From assembly GCA_045637525.1 (NCBI GenBank), contig JAZTZP010000136.1, positions 1 through 19,352 of the forward strand: 19,352 nt of DNA, given 5' to 3'. Below, piece after piece: positions 7,171 to 14,133 of this stretch (its first letter is position 1; the number at the start of each line of letters is the position of its first letter). The stretch comes from JAZTZP01 sp045637525 (GTDB taxonomy: Bacteria; Bacillota; Clostridia; UBA1381). A program made the translations under genes and the position numbers. Under the pieces are notes generated by a model. It searched no databases. It saw only the letters and a program-made list of their open reading frames with translations, and had not been told where the DNA came from.

Positions 7171-7229
7171 AAAAAAGTCTACTTATGGAAGTGAGCTGCG
7201 CGAACGACAGTCACGATAGTAACTTTTTT
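7171..7229 (-). terminator. terminator after pgi
   Basis: On the minus strand AAAAAAGTTACT pairs with AGTA-g-ACTTTTTT (12 bp with one bulge). It encloses an inner stem GTGACTG with CAGcTCAC, and a T run ends the structure. It lies about 27 bases downstream of the pgi stop and is symmetrical enough to work in both directions. Confidence 0.65.
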
Positions 7230-7255
7230 ATAAACATAAGTTTATTTTGTACATT

Positions 7256-8608
7256 TTACTTACCGAGTCTTTTTAAAAGCGCTTCCTTTTCTCCCTCATA
7301 ACCCGGTTTTCCGAGAAGTGCAAACATATTTTTCTTATATGCCTCAACCCCCGGTTGGTCAAACGGATTTACACCGAGAAGATATCCCGATAAACCGCAT
7401 GCCTTTTCAAAGAAATAAACAAGCTTACCAAAATAATATGCATTAAGCTCCGGTATGGTGATTGAAAGATTAGGTACACCACCGTCAGTATGAGCAAGTG
7501 CTGTACCTGCTGCTGCCATTGAATTTACATAATCCAAAGTTTTGCCGGACAGGAAATTCAATCCATCCATATTATCATCAGTTTCCTTAATCTCAATATC
7601 CTTCTTTGGTTTTGCAACAAGCAACGCTGTTTCCATAAGCATTCTCTGACCTTCCTGGATATACTGACCCATAGAATGCAAATCGCTTGAAAAATCAGCC
7701 GCCGCCGGGAATATTCCTTTATTATCTTTACCCTCGCTCTCGCCGTAAAGCTGCTTCCACCATTCTCCGAAATAATGAAGTGCCGGTTCATAATTAACCA
7801 TCATTTCAACATTCTTGCCCTTTTTCAGCAACGCATTTCTCACAGCTGCGTACTGATAGCACATATTCTTTGACAAATCCGGCTCAGCATATTCCTTCAT
7901 GCCGTCTGCCGCACCCTGCATCATCGCATCAATATCAATTCCCGCAACAGCAATCGGTAAAAGACCTACCGCAGTAAGCACCGAATAACGACCGCCTACG
8001 TCATCGCTGATTACAAAAGTTTCATAACCCTCGCTGTCAGCTAAAGTCTTAAGTGCGCCTCTTGCCTTATCCGTAGTTGCGAATATACGCTCTTTCGCAC
8101 CCTCCTTGCCGTATTTATTCTCAAGTATTTCCTTGAAAATTCTGAAAGCTATTGCCGGCTCGGTAGTCGTTCCCGACTTTGATATTACGTTTACCGAAAT
8201 ATCCTTGCCTTCTATTGCCTCAAGCAAGTCTGCAAGATACGTTGAGCTGATACTGTTACCTGCAAAGAATATCTGCGGAAGCTTTCTCTGCTCCGGAGAC
8301 AGCGAATTATAAAAGGTATGACTAAGCATCTCAATAGCCGCACGTGCACCGAGGTACGAACCGCCTATACCTATTACAATCAATACATCTGAATTACTGC
8401 GAATTTTTTCCGCAGCCTTCTTAATTCTTGAAAACTCCTCTTTATCATAATCCTCCGGAAGATTAACCCAACCGAGAAAATCGTTTCCGGCGCCCGTTTT
8501 ATTATGAAGCATATTATGCGCTTCTTTTACATAAGATGCCATATTATCAATTTCATGTTGCCCCATAAAATCCAATGCTTTTGAATAGTCAAAAATTATA
8601 TTATCCAC
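7256..8608 (-). CDS. pgi: glucose-6-phosphate isomerase
   Basis: Interconverts glucose 6-phosphate and fructose 6-phosphate in glycolysis and gluconeogenesis; cytoplasmic. With the start chosen here it has 450 residues, the usual length of the short Firmicutes form. Landmarks are the phosphate loop SKSGTTTEP (143-151), signature DVGGRYS (203-209), catalytic Glu290 in QLYGESEG, His311 in SDLHSMG, and Lys425 in the second signature FDQPGVEAYK. The frame is open up to 8740. The GTG at 8608 is preferred because CTGGAGG lies eight bases upstream and the protein then begins (M)DNIIFDYSKA, as expected for the family; the upstream extension is AT-rich and overlaps the promoter. The promoter is at 8669-8697 and a terminator follows. 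Confidence 0.96.
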   Translation of the reverse strand: MDNIIFDYSKALDFMGQHEIDNMASYVKEAHNMLHNKTGAGNDFLGWVNLPEDYDKEEFSRIKKAAEKIRSNSDVLIVIGIGGSYLGARAAIEMLSHTFYNSLSPEQRKLPQIFFAGNSISSTYLADLLEAIEGKDISVNVISKSGTTTEPAIAFRIFKEILENKYGKEGAKERIFATTDKARGALKTLADSEGYETFVISDDVGGRYSVLTAVGLLPIAVAGIDIDAMMQGAADGMKEYAEPDLSKNMCYQYAAVRNALLKKGKNVEMMVNYEPALHYFGEWWKQLYGESEGKDNKGIFPAAADFSSDLHSMGQYIQEGQRMLMETALLVAKPKKDIEIKETDDNMDGLNFLSGKTLDYVNSMAAAGTALAHTDGGVPNLSITIPELNAYYFGKLVYFFEKACGLSGYLLGVNPFDQPGVEAYKKNMFALLGKPGYEGEKEALLKRLGK

Positions 8609-8668
8609 AATTTTTTCCTCCAGAAAATAAATTTTTTCCTCTCTCTTTAAAAAAACCATCCATAACAT

Positions 8669-8697
8669 ATTGTAATACATTTTCCGAAATAAATCAA
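8669..8697 (-). promoter_or_regulatory. probable sigma-A promoter of pgi
   Basis: On the minus strand, TTGATT (8697-8692) and TACAAT (8674-8669) are 17 bp apart. The leader to the GTG start is about 55 bases. It supports the short pgi reading frame because it lies inside the longer one. Confidence 0.65.
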
Positions 8698-8796
8698 GAG
8701 TTTTTGATAAATATTTTATTTTTTTTATATTTTTTGGCAATATGACGGATTTTATATCACCAAAAAATTTTTTTTAAAAATATTTTTAAAAAAGTA

Positions 8797-8825
8797 TTGA
8801 CTTTTTGAAAAAAATATGCTATACT
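8797..8825 (+). promoter_or_regulatory. sigma-A promoter of tRNA-Gly
   Basis: TTGACT (8797-8802) and TATACT (8820-8825) are separated by 17 bp, preceded by an AT-rich run ending AAAAAAGTA, the same string found before the tRNA-Lys -35. Confidence 0.9.
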
Positions 8826-8839
8826 ATTCAACGTGATAT

Positions 8840-8914
8840 GCGGGAGTGGCTCAGTGGTAGAGCGTCACCTTGCCAAGGTGAACGTCGCGAGTTCGAATCT
8901 CGTCTTCCGCTCCA
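8840..8914 (+). tRNA. tRNA-Gly (anticodon GCC)
   Basis: Acceptor GCGGGAG (8840-8846) pairs with CTTCCGC (8904-8910) with one G-U. The D-arm is GGCTCAGTGGTAGAGC. The anticodon stem TCACC/GGTGA holds loop TTGCCAA, giving anticodon GCC, which reads GGC and GGU. The T-arm has GAGTTCGAATCTC. The discriminator is T8911 and CCA is encoded at 8912-8914. It is a single-gene unit on the opposite strand to its neighbours. Confidence 0.97.
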
Positions 8915-8918
8915 CATT

Positions 8919-8950
8919 TACCGGGTGTATTTAGCGCCCGGTATTTTTTT
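8919..8950 (+). terminator. rho-independent terminator of tRNA-Gly
   Basis: TACCGGGTG pairs with CGCCCGGTA (9 bp, one wobble) around loop TATTTAG, then a run of T. Confidence 0.92.
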
Positions 8951-8965
8951 TGCATTTTTGTATTA

Positions 8966-9001
8966 AAAGCGTCTTCCGTTTTATATTCCGAAAGACGCCC
9001 T
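8966..9001 (-). terminator. terminator of the ACT-domain gene
   Basis: On the minus strand GGCGTCTT pairs with AAGACGCT around an AT-rich loop and is followed by TTTT. Plus-strand arms are GCGTCTT (8969-8975) and AAGACGC (8992-8998). It lies about ten bases after the stop of the ACT-domain gene. Confidence 0.75.
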
Positions 9002-9008
9002 TTTCACA

Positions 9009-9443
9009 TTATAATGCGTAAATCTCCTCGGCGTCAAAAACCTTTATATCAGTCTTCTCAAGCGCAGCAACAGCCTTTTCCGTATCTTCTGCACGAATTA
9101 TAACCATCGCACTCTCCGGTCCCTTACCGATAAACGCATACATATATTCAATAAAAATATCATATTTCTTAAGTTCCTGCAAAGCACCCGCCAGGCCACC
9201 CGGAACATCATCAACAGCAATCGCAATAACGTCTGCCGTTTTCACAATCATACCCATTTCTTTAACAGCCTCACATGCCGCATCGGGCTCATTTACAATG
9301 AGACGCAAAATTCCGAAGTCCTTTGTATCAGCGATTGAGAGAGCGCTTATATCTATTCCTTTTTCTCCTATGGCTGCCAACACATCCGCCAGAGCCCCAG
9401 GCTTATTTTCAACAAAAATTGAAATCTGTTTTACAAGTTTCAT
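9009..9443 (-). CDS. tandem ACT-domain protein
   Basis: 144 residues made of two ACT domains (about 4-70 and 72-144). The first has the typical ligand-loop pattern ISIFVENKPGALADVL and the second is recognisable from VPGGLAGAL. ACT domains bind amino acids and usually regulate enzymes. Stand-alone tandem ACT proteins of this kind are often found beside phenylacetate-CoA ligase genes in Clostridia, but that gene is absent here, so its partner is unknown. The start ATG at 9443 has AAGGAAAGG upstream. It is a single-gene unit with its own terminator. The family is certain; the ligand and target are not. Confidence 0.88.
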   Translation of the reverse strand: MKLVKQISIFVENKPGALADVLAAIGEKGIDISALSIADTKDFGILRLIVNEPDAACEAVKEMGMIVKTADVIAIAVDDVPGGLAGALQELKKYDIFIEYMYAFIGKGPESAMVIIRAEDTEKAVAALEKTDIKVFDAEEIYAL

Positions 9444-9577
9444 AAATTTGTACCTTTCCTTTCAAACCCCTGAATATGACAGGTAATTTTCTTTCGATTA
9501 ATATATACCCTCTTTTTTTTGCTTTAAACATAAAATTTTGTTGTTTTAACTTTTTACCGGAATATTTGCTATTATAT

Positions 9578-10201
9578 TTATTCCAACAAATTATTAAACT
9601 CTTCAATCCATTCAGTATTATGATCTTCAAAACATGTGATTAACACTCCAAAATTACTACTGTTTATTTCATCATCCTTTTCAGATAATAACAACAATCG
9701 TTCTTTTAACAACTTATAGTTATCTGCATCAACGCTCCTAAATAAAATTTCCCTTTGTTCTTTTTTGGCTTTATAATTTACTATACCAGTATATTTTTCA
9801 ATAATATCTGCATTTATCTTTTTTGCATTAGATTTCAATTTCAATTCATCCCAATGCAAACAGATAATCTGCAATGTACACGGATTTCCGAAAATCACTA
9901 TATTTTCGGAAGCTCCGCTAATTCCATGAAACAAATCAATCTTTTGTTTAATATCCTCATACTGCTCATATGGTTTCTTATCGGTATCACAAAATACAAA
10001 TATGTATTCAAACGAATCTTCCTGATACTCATTCTGATATCTTGCCGGTATGTTTCCATTACCATCAGCATTAATACATTTTATATCATAGATATCATTC
10101 CATACATTCAATTCTTTTAATCTTTCGATATAATCATACTCTTCATTGCCTTCACAAATAATACATATTCGGCTTTTAAATAAATTTAATGGCTTATTCA
10201 T
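9578..10201 (-). CDS. RloB / TOPRIM-like protein, probable nuclease partner of the upstream ATPase
   Basis: A 207-residue protein. An N-terminal strand and acidic motif IICEGNEE (14-21) and a second acidic motif FVFCDTD (68-74) have the spacing of a TOPRIM-like metal site (Glu18; Asp72, Asp74). FGNPCTLQIICLHW (104-117) resembles the conserved SNPCFExWLLLH segment of RloB proteins. RloB-type proteins pair with AAA ATPases in abortive-infection systems such as AbiL and RloA-RloB; nuclease activity is inferred, not shown. The gene overlaps the ATPase end by eight bases, so the two are translationally coupled. The ATG at 10201 is chosen because AGGAGG lies seven bases upstream; a GTG two codons earlier is too close to it. 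Composition is more AT-rich than that of neighbouring metabolic genes, which suggests transfer. Another TOPRIM partner family (for example DUF4435) cannot be excluded. Confidence 0.65.
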   Translation of the reverse strand: MNKPLNLFKSRICIICEGNEEYDYIERLKELNVWNDIYDIKCINADGNGNIPARYQNEYQEDSFEYIFVFCDTDKKPYEQYEDIKQKIDLFHGISGASENIVIFGNPCTLQIICLHWDELKLKSNAKKINADIIEKYTGIVNYKAKKEQREILFRSVDADNYKLLKERLLLLSEKDDEINSSNFGVLITCFEDHNTEWIEEFNNLLE

Positions 10202-11465
10202 CAACACTCCTCCTTGAATTGGACTTAATATTCAACAAGGAATTTATCAACTCAGGATCAGGTACCGCACCAAGAATACCCTTTCTGTATTTTTCTTTAA
10301 TATCTATCGTATCCCTTATGCCATCTTCCGCAGTAAATTGAGATAAAGGATATAAGTAAACTCCTTCCTCATCCTTATGAACAAACCAGATTTGCTCTTT
10401 TCTGAATAGTTTTTTACAATCCATTAAGCTTATATCATGTACCGTAAATATTAACTGTGCATCTGTATTAAGTTCATTATTAAACATTGCAACAATAGAA
10501 CGGGTCAGCTTAAAATGAATACTGCTGTCCATTTCATCAATTATTAATATTCTTCCCTCACTTATAGCCTCAATAATATAGCTTGCTAATGCTGCAATTT
10601 TTTTTGTTCCCGTTGAATCAAATAACAAAGAAGGCACAGCTATCCCCTTATAAACAGATACTAATTTAAACTGTTCCATTATTCTGTCTTTTATTCTCAG
10701 GACTTCTTCAGCCGGTTTTTCTTCACCGCTCATATCTTTAATAATCAAAGAATCTGTTTCTAAATATTTATAATCATCCAGATATAAATCAGCGTTTTTT
10801 ATAAATTCAACTACATTTTTTTGAAGCCCATTTTCATTTTTTAATATCTCTATCGTTTTACTTATGGGTATATTATTCATATCTACTACATCAAGTTTAT
10901 TTGCAAACGAAACTAATATCTTTTTCATTTCATCAATTTCATCAAAAGAATCAGAGTCAATTAAATATATAAGTATATTGTTTCTCGCCATTAATGGAAG
11001 TATCTTTTTTAAATCGTCTGAACCGCATTTATATTGATTTTCTGATATATTTCTCAAAATTAATACATTCTCTGACTCATTGCCATACTTATCCACATTG
11101 ATTATTGAAAACCGTTCATAAATATATTCATGTTCCTTAGTATTATATCTGAAATCATATCTGTATTCTTTTTTTTCATATAAAAAACTAATACCTAATT
11201 CTACAATATCATTATCTGAAAATATATTAGATGTAATCATTGTCTTTTCATGCAATATAACATCTTTTATAAATTTAACACATTTTACAAGACAAGTTTT
11301 TCCGGTATTGTTTGCACCATATACACCGGCAACTTTCAAAATATTAACATTATCATTTTGATGAATATTAGTAATAAATTTTTTTGTTCGCATATCTGCT
11401 TTCATAGAAAAAACTACTTTTTCATCAAAAGCCAAACAATTTTTCGCTCTTATTTCAATTAACAT
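10194..11465 (-). CDS. AAA ATPase of the AbiL/RloA/AAA_15-like defence class
   Basis: 423 residues, an ABC/SMC-like ATPase with a long insertion. Features are strand 1 and lead MLIEIRAKNCLAFDE, typical of OLD-like and RloA-like proteins; Walker A GANNTGKT (50-57); signature-like FDSTGTKK (282-289); Walker B ILIIDEMD (306-313); and switch His343 in TVHDISLMD. The region between Walker A and the signature (about 60-280) is helical and likely the dimer or sensor arm. It is first in a two-gene unit with the RloB-like gene. Such ATPase plus TOPRIM/RloB pairs are known or suspected anti-phage systems in which the ATPase restrains or activates the nuclease. The start ATG at 11465 follows AGGAGG by nine bases; an upstream open extension to 11507 overlaps the promoter and is rejected. 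Confidence 0.8.
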   Translation of the reverse strand: MLIEIRAKNCLAFDEKVVFSMKADMRTKKFITNIHQNDNVNILKVAGVYGANNTGKTCLVKCVKFIKDVILHEKTMITSNIFSDNDIVELGISFLYEKKEYRYDFRYNTKEHEYIYERFSIINVDKYGNESENVLILRNISENQYKCGSDDLKKILPLMARNNILIYLIDSDSFDEIDEMKKILVSFANKLDVVDMNNIPISKTIEILKNENGLQKNVVEFIKNADLYLDDYKYLETDSLIIKDMSGEEKPAEEVLRIKDRIMEQFKLVSVYKGIAVPSLLFDSTGTKKIAALASYIIEAISEGRILIIDEMDSSIHFKLTRSIVAMFNNELNTDAQLIFTVHDISLMDCKKLFRKEQIWFVHKDEEGVYLYPLSQFTAEDGIRDTIDIKEKYRKGILGAVPDPELINSLLNIKSNSRRSVDE

Positions 11466-11489
11466 AATAAAGCACCTCCTAATATCTAT

Positions 11490-11518
11490 ATTATACAACA
11501 CTATCATTTTTTATGCAA
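11490..11518 (-). promoter_or_regulatory. sigma-A promoter of the ATPase/RloB-like pair
   Basis: On the minus strand TTGCAT (11518-11513) and TATAAT (11495-11490) are 17 bp apart, giving a leader of about 20 bases before the ATG at 11465. Confidence 0.75.
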
Positions 11519-11598
11519 TATATTTCCATAAAAAATAATGCACAAAATTATTAAGGAGTATTTATTGATTTTTTTGTTAAAATATACTCATACTATAA

Positions 11599-12432
11599 TC
11601 AAAAATTAATTATTACACTATTATTTTCTTCATCCCATTCTACCGGGCATCCGGCACATTCTGCTACTGCCCTTAACGGAACAAGTGTTCTTCCGTCTAT
11701 TACCTGTGGCTTTACATCACAAGTGTATATATGATTTCGTCCTTCAGCCGTATATTTAATATCATGATTTCCTATCTGCACCTCTATAATACGCTCTTCC
11801 TTATATGCAGCGGCTGTTTGTGAATTTTCATACCAATCAACCATGTATCCCATAATCTCAAATATCATACGCATAGGAACAAGCACTCTGTCATTCTGAA
11901 TTACCGGCGGCTGATCAAAAACTGTTTCTTCGTTATTTATAAATACACTTATATCTTCAGATTCCTTTTCTTCAACCGTGATTTGCAACTGCTGTTCTTT
12001 ATAAAAACAACCACTGAAAGCCACTCCGTCTTCTGTAAGATTATATGCTTCAAGCCACATAAAATCTTCATTAAAAGAAAGTGTAACTTTAAATTCAGCA
12101 AATATCCTGTCACCGGGAACTTTTCTGGCATTTGTATATCCGGTAATGGTATTTCCGTCTATAACTCCGGTGCATATATCATACACATACAAATGCACTC
12201 CGCCTCTTTGATGGTAATACTCAAATTCCGCCTCATTTCCGGTAATATTTATAATATTAACCCACGCTTCATCATACGTATACCAATTTTCAAGATCAGG
12301 CAGCATAGGAACAGACAGGTCCCAGTTCCATTTTCCGGCATATTCTTTTCCGATATCAGCATTCACGCCACCGGATGGTATTGTGAATATCATGCAAATT
12401 GTCATAAAAAGACAAATAATTTTTTTCTTCAA
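11599..12432 (-). CDS. secreted protein with copper-amine-oxidase-like stalk domain
   Basis: 277 residues. The N terminus is a signal peptide (MKKKIICLFMTICMIFTI, cleavage probably near residue 25). Residues 30-150 form a beta-rich domain I do not recognise. Residues 161-277 form a copper amine oxidase N-terminal-like (stalk) domain, with repeats of the form VLVPMRMIFEIMG...VDW and TLVPLRAVAECAG...VEW. These domains are common on exported proteins of Clostridia and are thought to bind surfaces or ligands; no copper chemistry is implied. The start is TTG at 12432, with CAGGAG eight bases upstream; no in-frame ATG fits the signal peptide. It has its own promoter at 12462-12490. Confidence 0.8.
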   Translation of the reverse strand: MKKKIICLFMTICMIFTIPSGGVNADIGKEYAGKWNWDLSVPMLPDLENWYTYDEAWVNIINITGNEAEFEYYHQRGGVHLYVYDICTGVIDGNTITGYTNARKVPGDRIFAEFKVTLSFNEDFMWLEAYNLTEDGVAFSGCFYKEQQLQITVEEKESEDISVFINNEETVFDQPPVIQNDRVLVPMRMIFEIMGYMVDWYENSQTAAAYKEERIIEVQIGNHDIKYTAEGRNHIYTCDVKPQVIDGRTLVPLRAVAECAGCPVEWDEENNSVIINF

Positions 12433-12461
12433 TCATATCACTCCTGTTTTTTCTTATTTTT

Positions 12462-12490
12462 ATAATATCATAATACATTTAATTTGTCAA
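12462..12490 (-). promoter_or_regulatory. extended sigma-A promoter of the 277-residue stalk protein gene
   Basis: On the minus strand TTGACA (12490-12485) and TATTAT (12467-12462) are separated by 17 bp, with TGA directly before the -10. It starts 12 bp from the end of repeat element 4. Confidence 0.82.
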
Positions 12491-12502
12491 GTTCGGGATA
12501 CG

Positions 12503-12672
12503 AATTATAGTTTAGCGGTCTGTTCAACTCGGGCATCTCCAAAAGTTACACTCTTACTTCAGCCTCTTTTGGGATATAGAAATATTTTATGTGAAGGAAA
12601 CAGACTGTCTGTTAAGACAGCCTGTTTCCTGAAATATAGATTTGTTGGCGACTATCGAAGTTTAAATTTTCA
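12503..12672. repeat. degenerate hairpin element with one terminal repeat (element 4)
   Basis: The left end is AATTATAGTTTAGCG (12503-12517), matching the left end of element 5. The inside holds CCAAAAG/CTTTTGG and a strong hairpin GGAAACAG (12596-12603) with CTGTTTCC (12622-12629) enclosing GTCT/AGAC. The right side (CGACTATCGAAGTTTAAATTT region) only loosely resembles the right terminus of element 2. I take it as a decayed member of the same family; the right boundary is approximate. It separates small RNA A from the stalk gene promoter. Confidence 0.55.
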
Positions 12673-12694
12673 ATTCACATAAATGTATACGAAT

Positions 12695-12725
12695 TAAAAA
12701 ATGCGTCAGCACAAAGCCAACGCAT
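12695..12725 (-). terminator. terminator of small RNA A
   Basis: On the minus strand AUGCGU pairs with ACGCAU, extended by UGGC/GCUG around loop UUUGU (10 bp), and is followed by six U. The stem is close in sequence to the terminator of small RNA B. Confidence 0.88.
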
Positions 12726-12845
12726 GAAAAACGAGGCTTTGTAACTTTGCAACAAGTTTTAAAAATCAACCGCATGGTATGACAAATAAAGCCTACGTTT
12801 TTACCAACATAAGCATGCGACTTATAGATTTTTAAAAATTGTTGC
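12696..12845 (-). ncRNA. structured small RNA A (pseudoknotted, own promoter and terminator)
   Basis: The predicted transcript is about 150 nt, from G12845 to the T run at 12696. A 19-21 bp closing helix starts at the 5' end: GCAACAA...UUUUAAAAAUC pairs with GAUUUUUAAAA...UUGUUGC, with one mismatch. Inside is a hairpin closed by CGCAUG/CAUGCG and UAUG/CAUA. Its loop contains AGGCUUU, which can pair with AAAGCCU (12734-12740) located six bases after the closing helix: a pseudoknot. CGUUUUUC and a terminator hairpin follow. No coding frame with a ribosome binding site is seen. The same architecture occurs in small RNA B. It is unlikely to be the leader of the stalk gene now, since that gene has its own promoter and a repeat element lies between. 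Confidence 0.72.
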
Positions 12846-12851
12846 AATGTA

Positions 12852-12880
12852 AGTATATCACAAAAATTTCCTTCTGTCAA
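12852..12880 (-). promoter_or_regulatory. extended sigma-A promoter of small RNA A
   Basis: On the minus strand TTGACA (12880-12875) and TATACT (12857-12852) are 17 bp apart with TGA before the -10. Six bases after the -10 comes G12845, the first base of the closing helix. Confidence 0.87.
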
Positions 12881-12914
12881 TCAGTTTGTTTGAAAAATAT
12901 AGTTTTTTTCGAAT

Positions 12915-13151
12915 AAATTATAGTTTAGCGACCTTTTGAACAGGCTGTCAAGGTTGCTTTGCTAATAGGCTCCCTTGTGTAAAGGGAGCTGTCGCTGAAA
13001 GCGACTGAGGGATTGTTTTAAAAGAAAATCAACTTATTTAAAGAACAATCCCTCCGTCATGGCTTACGCCATGCCACCTCCCTTTACACAAAGGAGGCAA
13101 GCAAAGCGTCACCCAAACTCCAAACTGTTTATCGCCGATAAACTATAATTT
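12915..13151. mobile_element. MITE-like element, inverted relative of element 3 (element 5)
   Basis: The ends AAATTATAGTTTAGCG (12915-12930) and CGATAAACTATAATTT (13136-13151) are inverted repeats with one difference near the inner edge. The inside reads, in reverse orientation to element 3, GCTCCCTT/AAGGGAGC, GTCGCT/AGCGAC, GAGGGATTGTT with AACAATCCCTC, ATGGC/GCCAT and a CCTCC...GGAGG pair. Bases 12964-13016 are identical to the complement of 4870-4922. It is 237 bp long; element 3 carries about 45 bp more near one side. It has no coding capacity. It sits between small RNA A and the terminator of the stalk-NPCBM operon. Confidence 0.87.
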
Positions 13152-13185
13152 ACACTTCAATTTTAATAATTTAAAAACAGCATAT

Positions 13186-13218
13186 AAAAATTCAGACCAA
13201 TTATCAGTCTGAATTTTT
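13186..13218 (-). terminator. terminator of the stalk-NPCBM operon
   Basis: AAAAATTCAGAC (13186-13197) and GTCTGAATTTTT (13207-13218) form a perfect 12-bp stem with loop CAATTATCA. T runs exist on both strands. It ends the minus-strand operon 14 bases past the stop. Confidence 0.92.
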
Positions 13219-13232
13219 AATTATACTATTTT

Positions 13233-14111
13233 TTACCAGAAGATTATGTCTCCTATGCCGACATAGTATCCCTCTGATACAATCTTCAATTGCAATCCCT
13301 TATTAAGGTCAACGCTTATTTCTTCTACGGTTGAATTCGCTTTAATAGTATGCGTATCCACTATTTTTCCATCTACTATAAAAGTAATTGCCTTTTCCTT
13401 TTCAAATTCTCCATACGATCCAACAGTTGCCGTTAAGCTTTCGAATTTACCGTCTAAATTGAACAGTGCATCACTACCATTATCCCTGAATTTTATAGCA
13501 TTACTGTAATACTCTCCATCCATTTCCATTCTTCGGCCATCTGATTCATAAAAAATTTTGGGTCCGTCCGCATAACCCAAAGACCAATCATAAGGCTTAT
13601 TCTCAGAAAGCGGAACTCCGTCAGGCGGACATATAGCCTTATATACTTTAACACTCTGTGTCTGTCCATCCCATCTTACCCAGCATCCTAAAGCCTGTGA
13701 TACTCCTCTTAACGGCACATAAGTTGTCCAGTCCTTGATAAATGGCTTTACTACAGTTCCGTTTGCATCCTTTAATTCAGTAAGCTGATTATCAACATAC
13801 AGCTTCACTTCATCGCTGTCGTTACGAAATACCGAATTATCCGACTGCATTTCTTTATAAATCAAAATAGTATTATTATTTCCGTCCCATATAACATCAC
13901 AGTCAAGTGCCTCAGATACACCCCTTAAAGGTACATATGTAGTTCCGTTTTGTATAAACGGATAAACCGCATTTCCATTCGCATCGGTAAGCTGTATAAA
14001 TTCGTCATCAACGTAAACACTTATCGAATCCGCCGATGCCATTATTCCACTTATTATACATAACGATAAAATAATCATACCAACTATAACTTTATTAATA
14101 TATTTTTTCAT
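13233..14111 (-). CDS. secreted protein with two stalk domains and an NPCBM-like domain
   Basis: 292 residues. The signal peptide (1-27) ends near ASA-DS. Two copper-amine-oxidase-like stalk repeats follow (about 31-87 and 102-158). Each has the pattern D-A-N-G...PFI...TTYVPLRGVS-ALxC...WDG, and they are clearly an internal duplication. Residues 168-292 look like an NPCBM carbohydrate-binding module (SNAIKF...FNLDG...F-VDG...GIGDIIFW). No catalytic domain is present, so it probably binds cell-surface or plant polysaccharides outside the cell. The start ATG has AAAGGA upstream. It is last of three genes with gaps of 14 and 22 bases and is followed by a terminator. The promoter for the set appears to be that of small RNA B. 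Confidence 0.85.
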   Translation of the reverse strand: MKKYINKVIVGMIILSLCIISGIMASADSISVYVDDEFIQLTDANGNAVYPFIQNGTTYVPLRGVSEALDCDVIWDGNNNTILIYKEMQSDNSVFRNDSDEVKLYVDNQLTELKDANGTVVKPFIKDWTTYVPLRGVSQALGCWVRWDGQTQSVKVYKAICPPDGVPLSENKPYDWSLGYADGPKIFYESDGRRMEMDGEYYSNAIKFRDNGSDALFNLDGKFESLTATVGSYGEFEKEKAITFIVDGKIVDTHTIKANSTVEEISVDLNKGLQLKIVSEGYYVGIGDIIFW

Positions 14112-14133
14112 TTAACCAAATCCTTTCTACAAT

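Noticed and set aside
8609..8740. Longer N terminus of glucose-6-phosphate isomerase
   Set aside because: It overlaps the pgi promoter, is AT-rich with atypical residues, and would exceed the family length; the GTG at 8608 has an ideal ribosome binding site.
9755..10120. Plus-strand open frame of 121 codons antisense to the RloB-like gene
   Set aside because: It is a shadow of an AT-rich coding region with no ribosome binding site and implausible composition.
11466..11507. Longer N terminus of the ATPase
   Set aside because: It overlaps the -10 region and the ribosome binding site; the protein family starts at the MLIEIRAKN segment.
12383..12682. Plus-strand open frame of 99 codons
   Set aside because: It runs antisense to the stalk gene's signal peptide and through element 4; no ribosome binding site or recognisable protein.
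12696..12845. 6S RNA or tmRNA
   Set aside because: The long closing helix recalls 6S RNA, but there is no open central bubble of the usual kind, a pseudoknot is present and two divergent copies exist; no tRNA-like ends or tag frame for tmRNA.
12696..12845. Type III toxin-antitoxin RNA
   Set aside because: A pseudoknot is present but there are no tandem repeats of about 36 nt and no ToxN-like gene after the terminator.
12662..12880. Minus-strand open frame of 72 codons over small RNA A
   Set aside because: It has no ribosome binding site, begins inside the -35 box and runs through the terminator; the RNA structure explains the sequence better.
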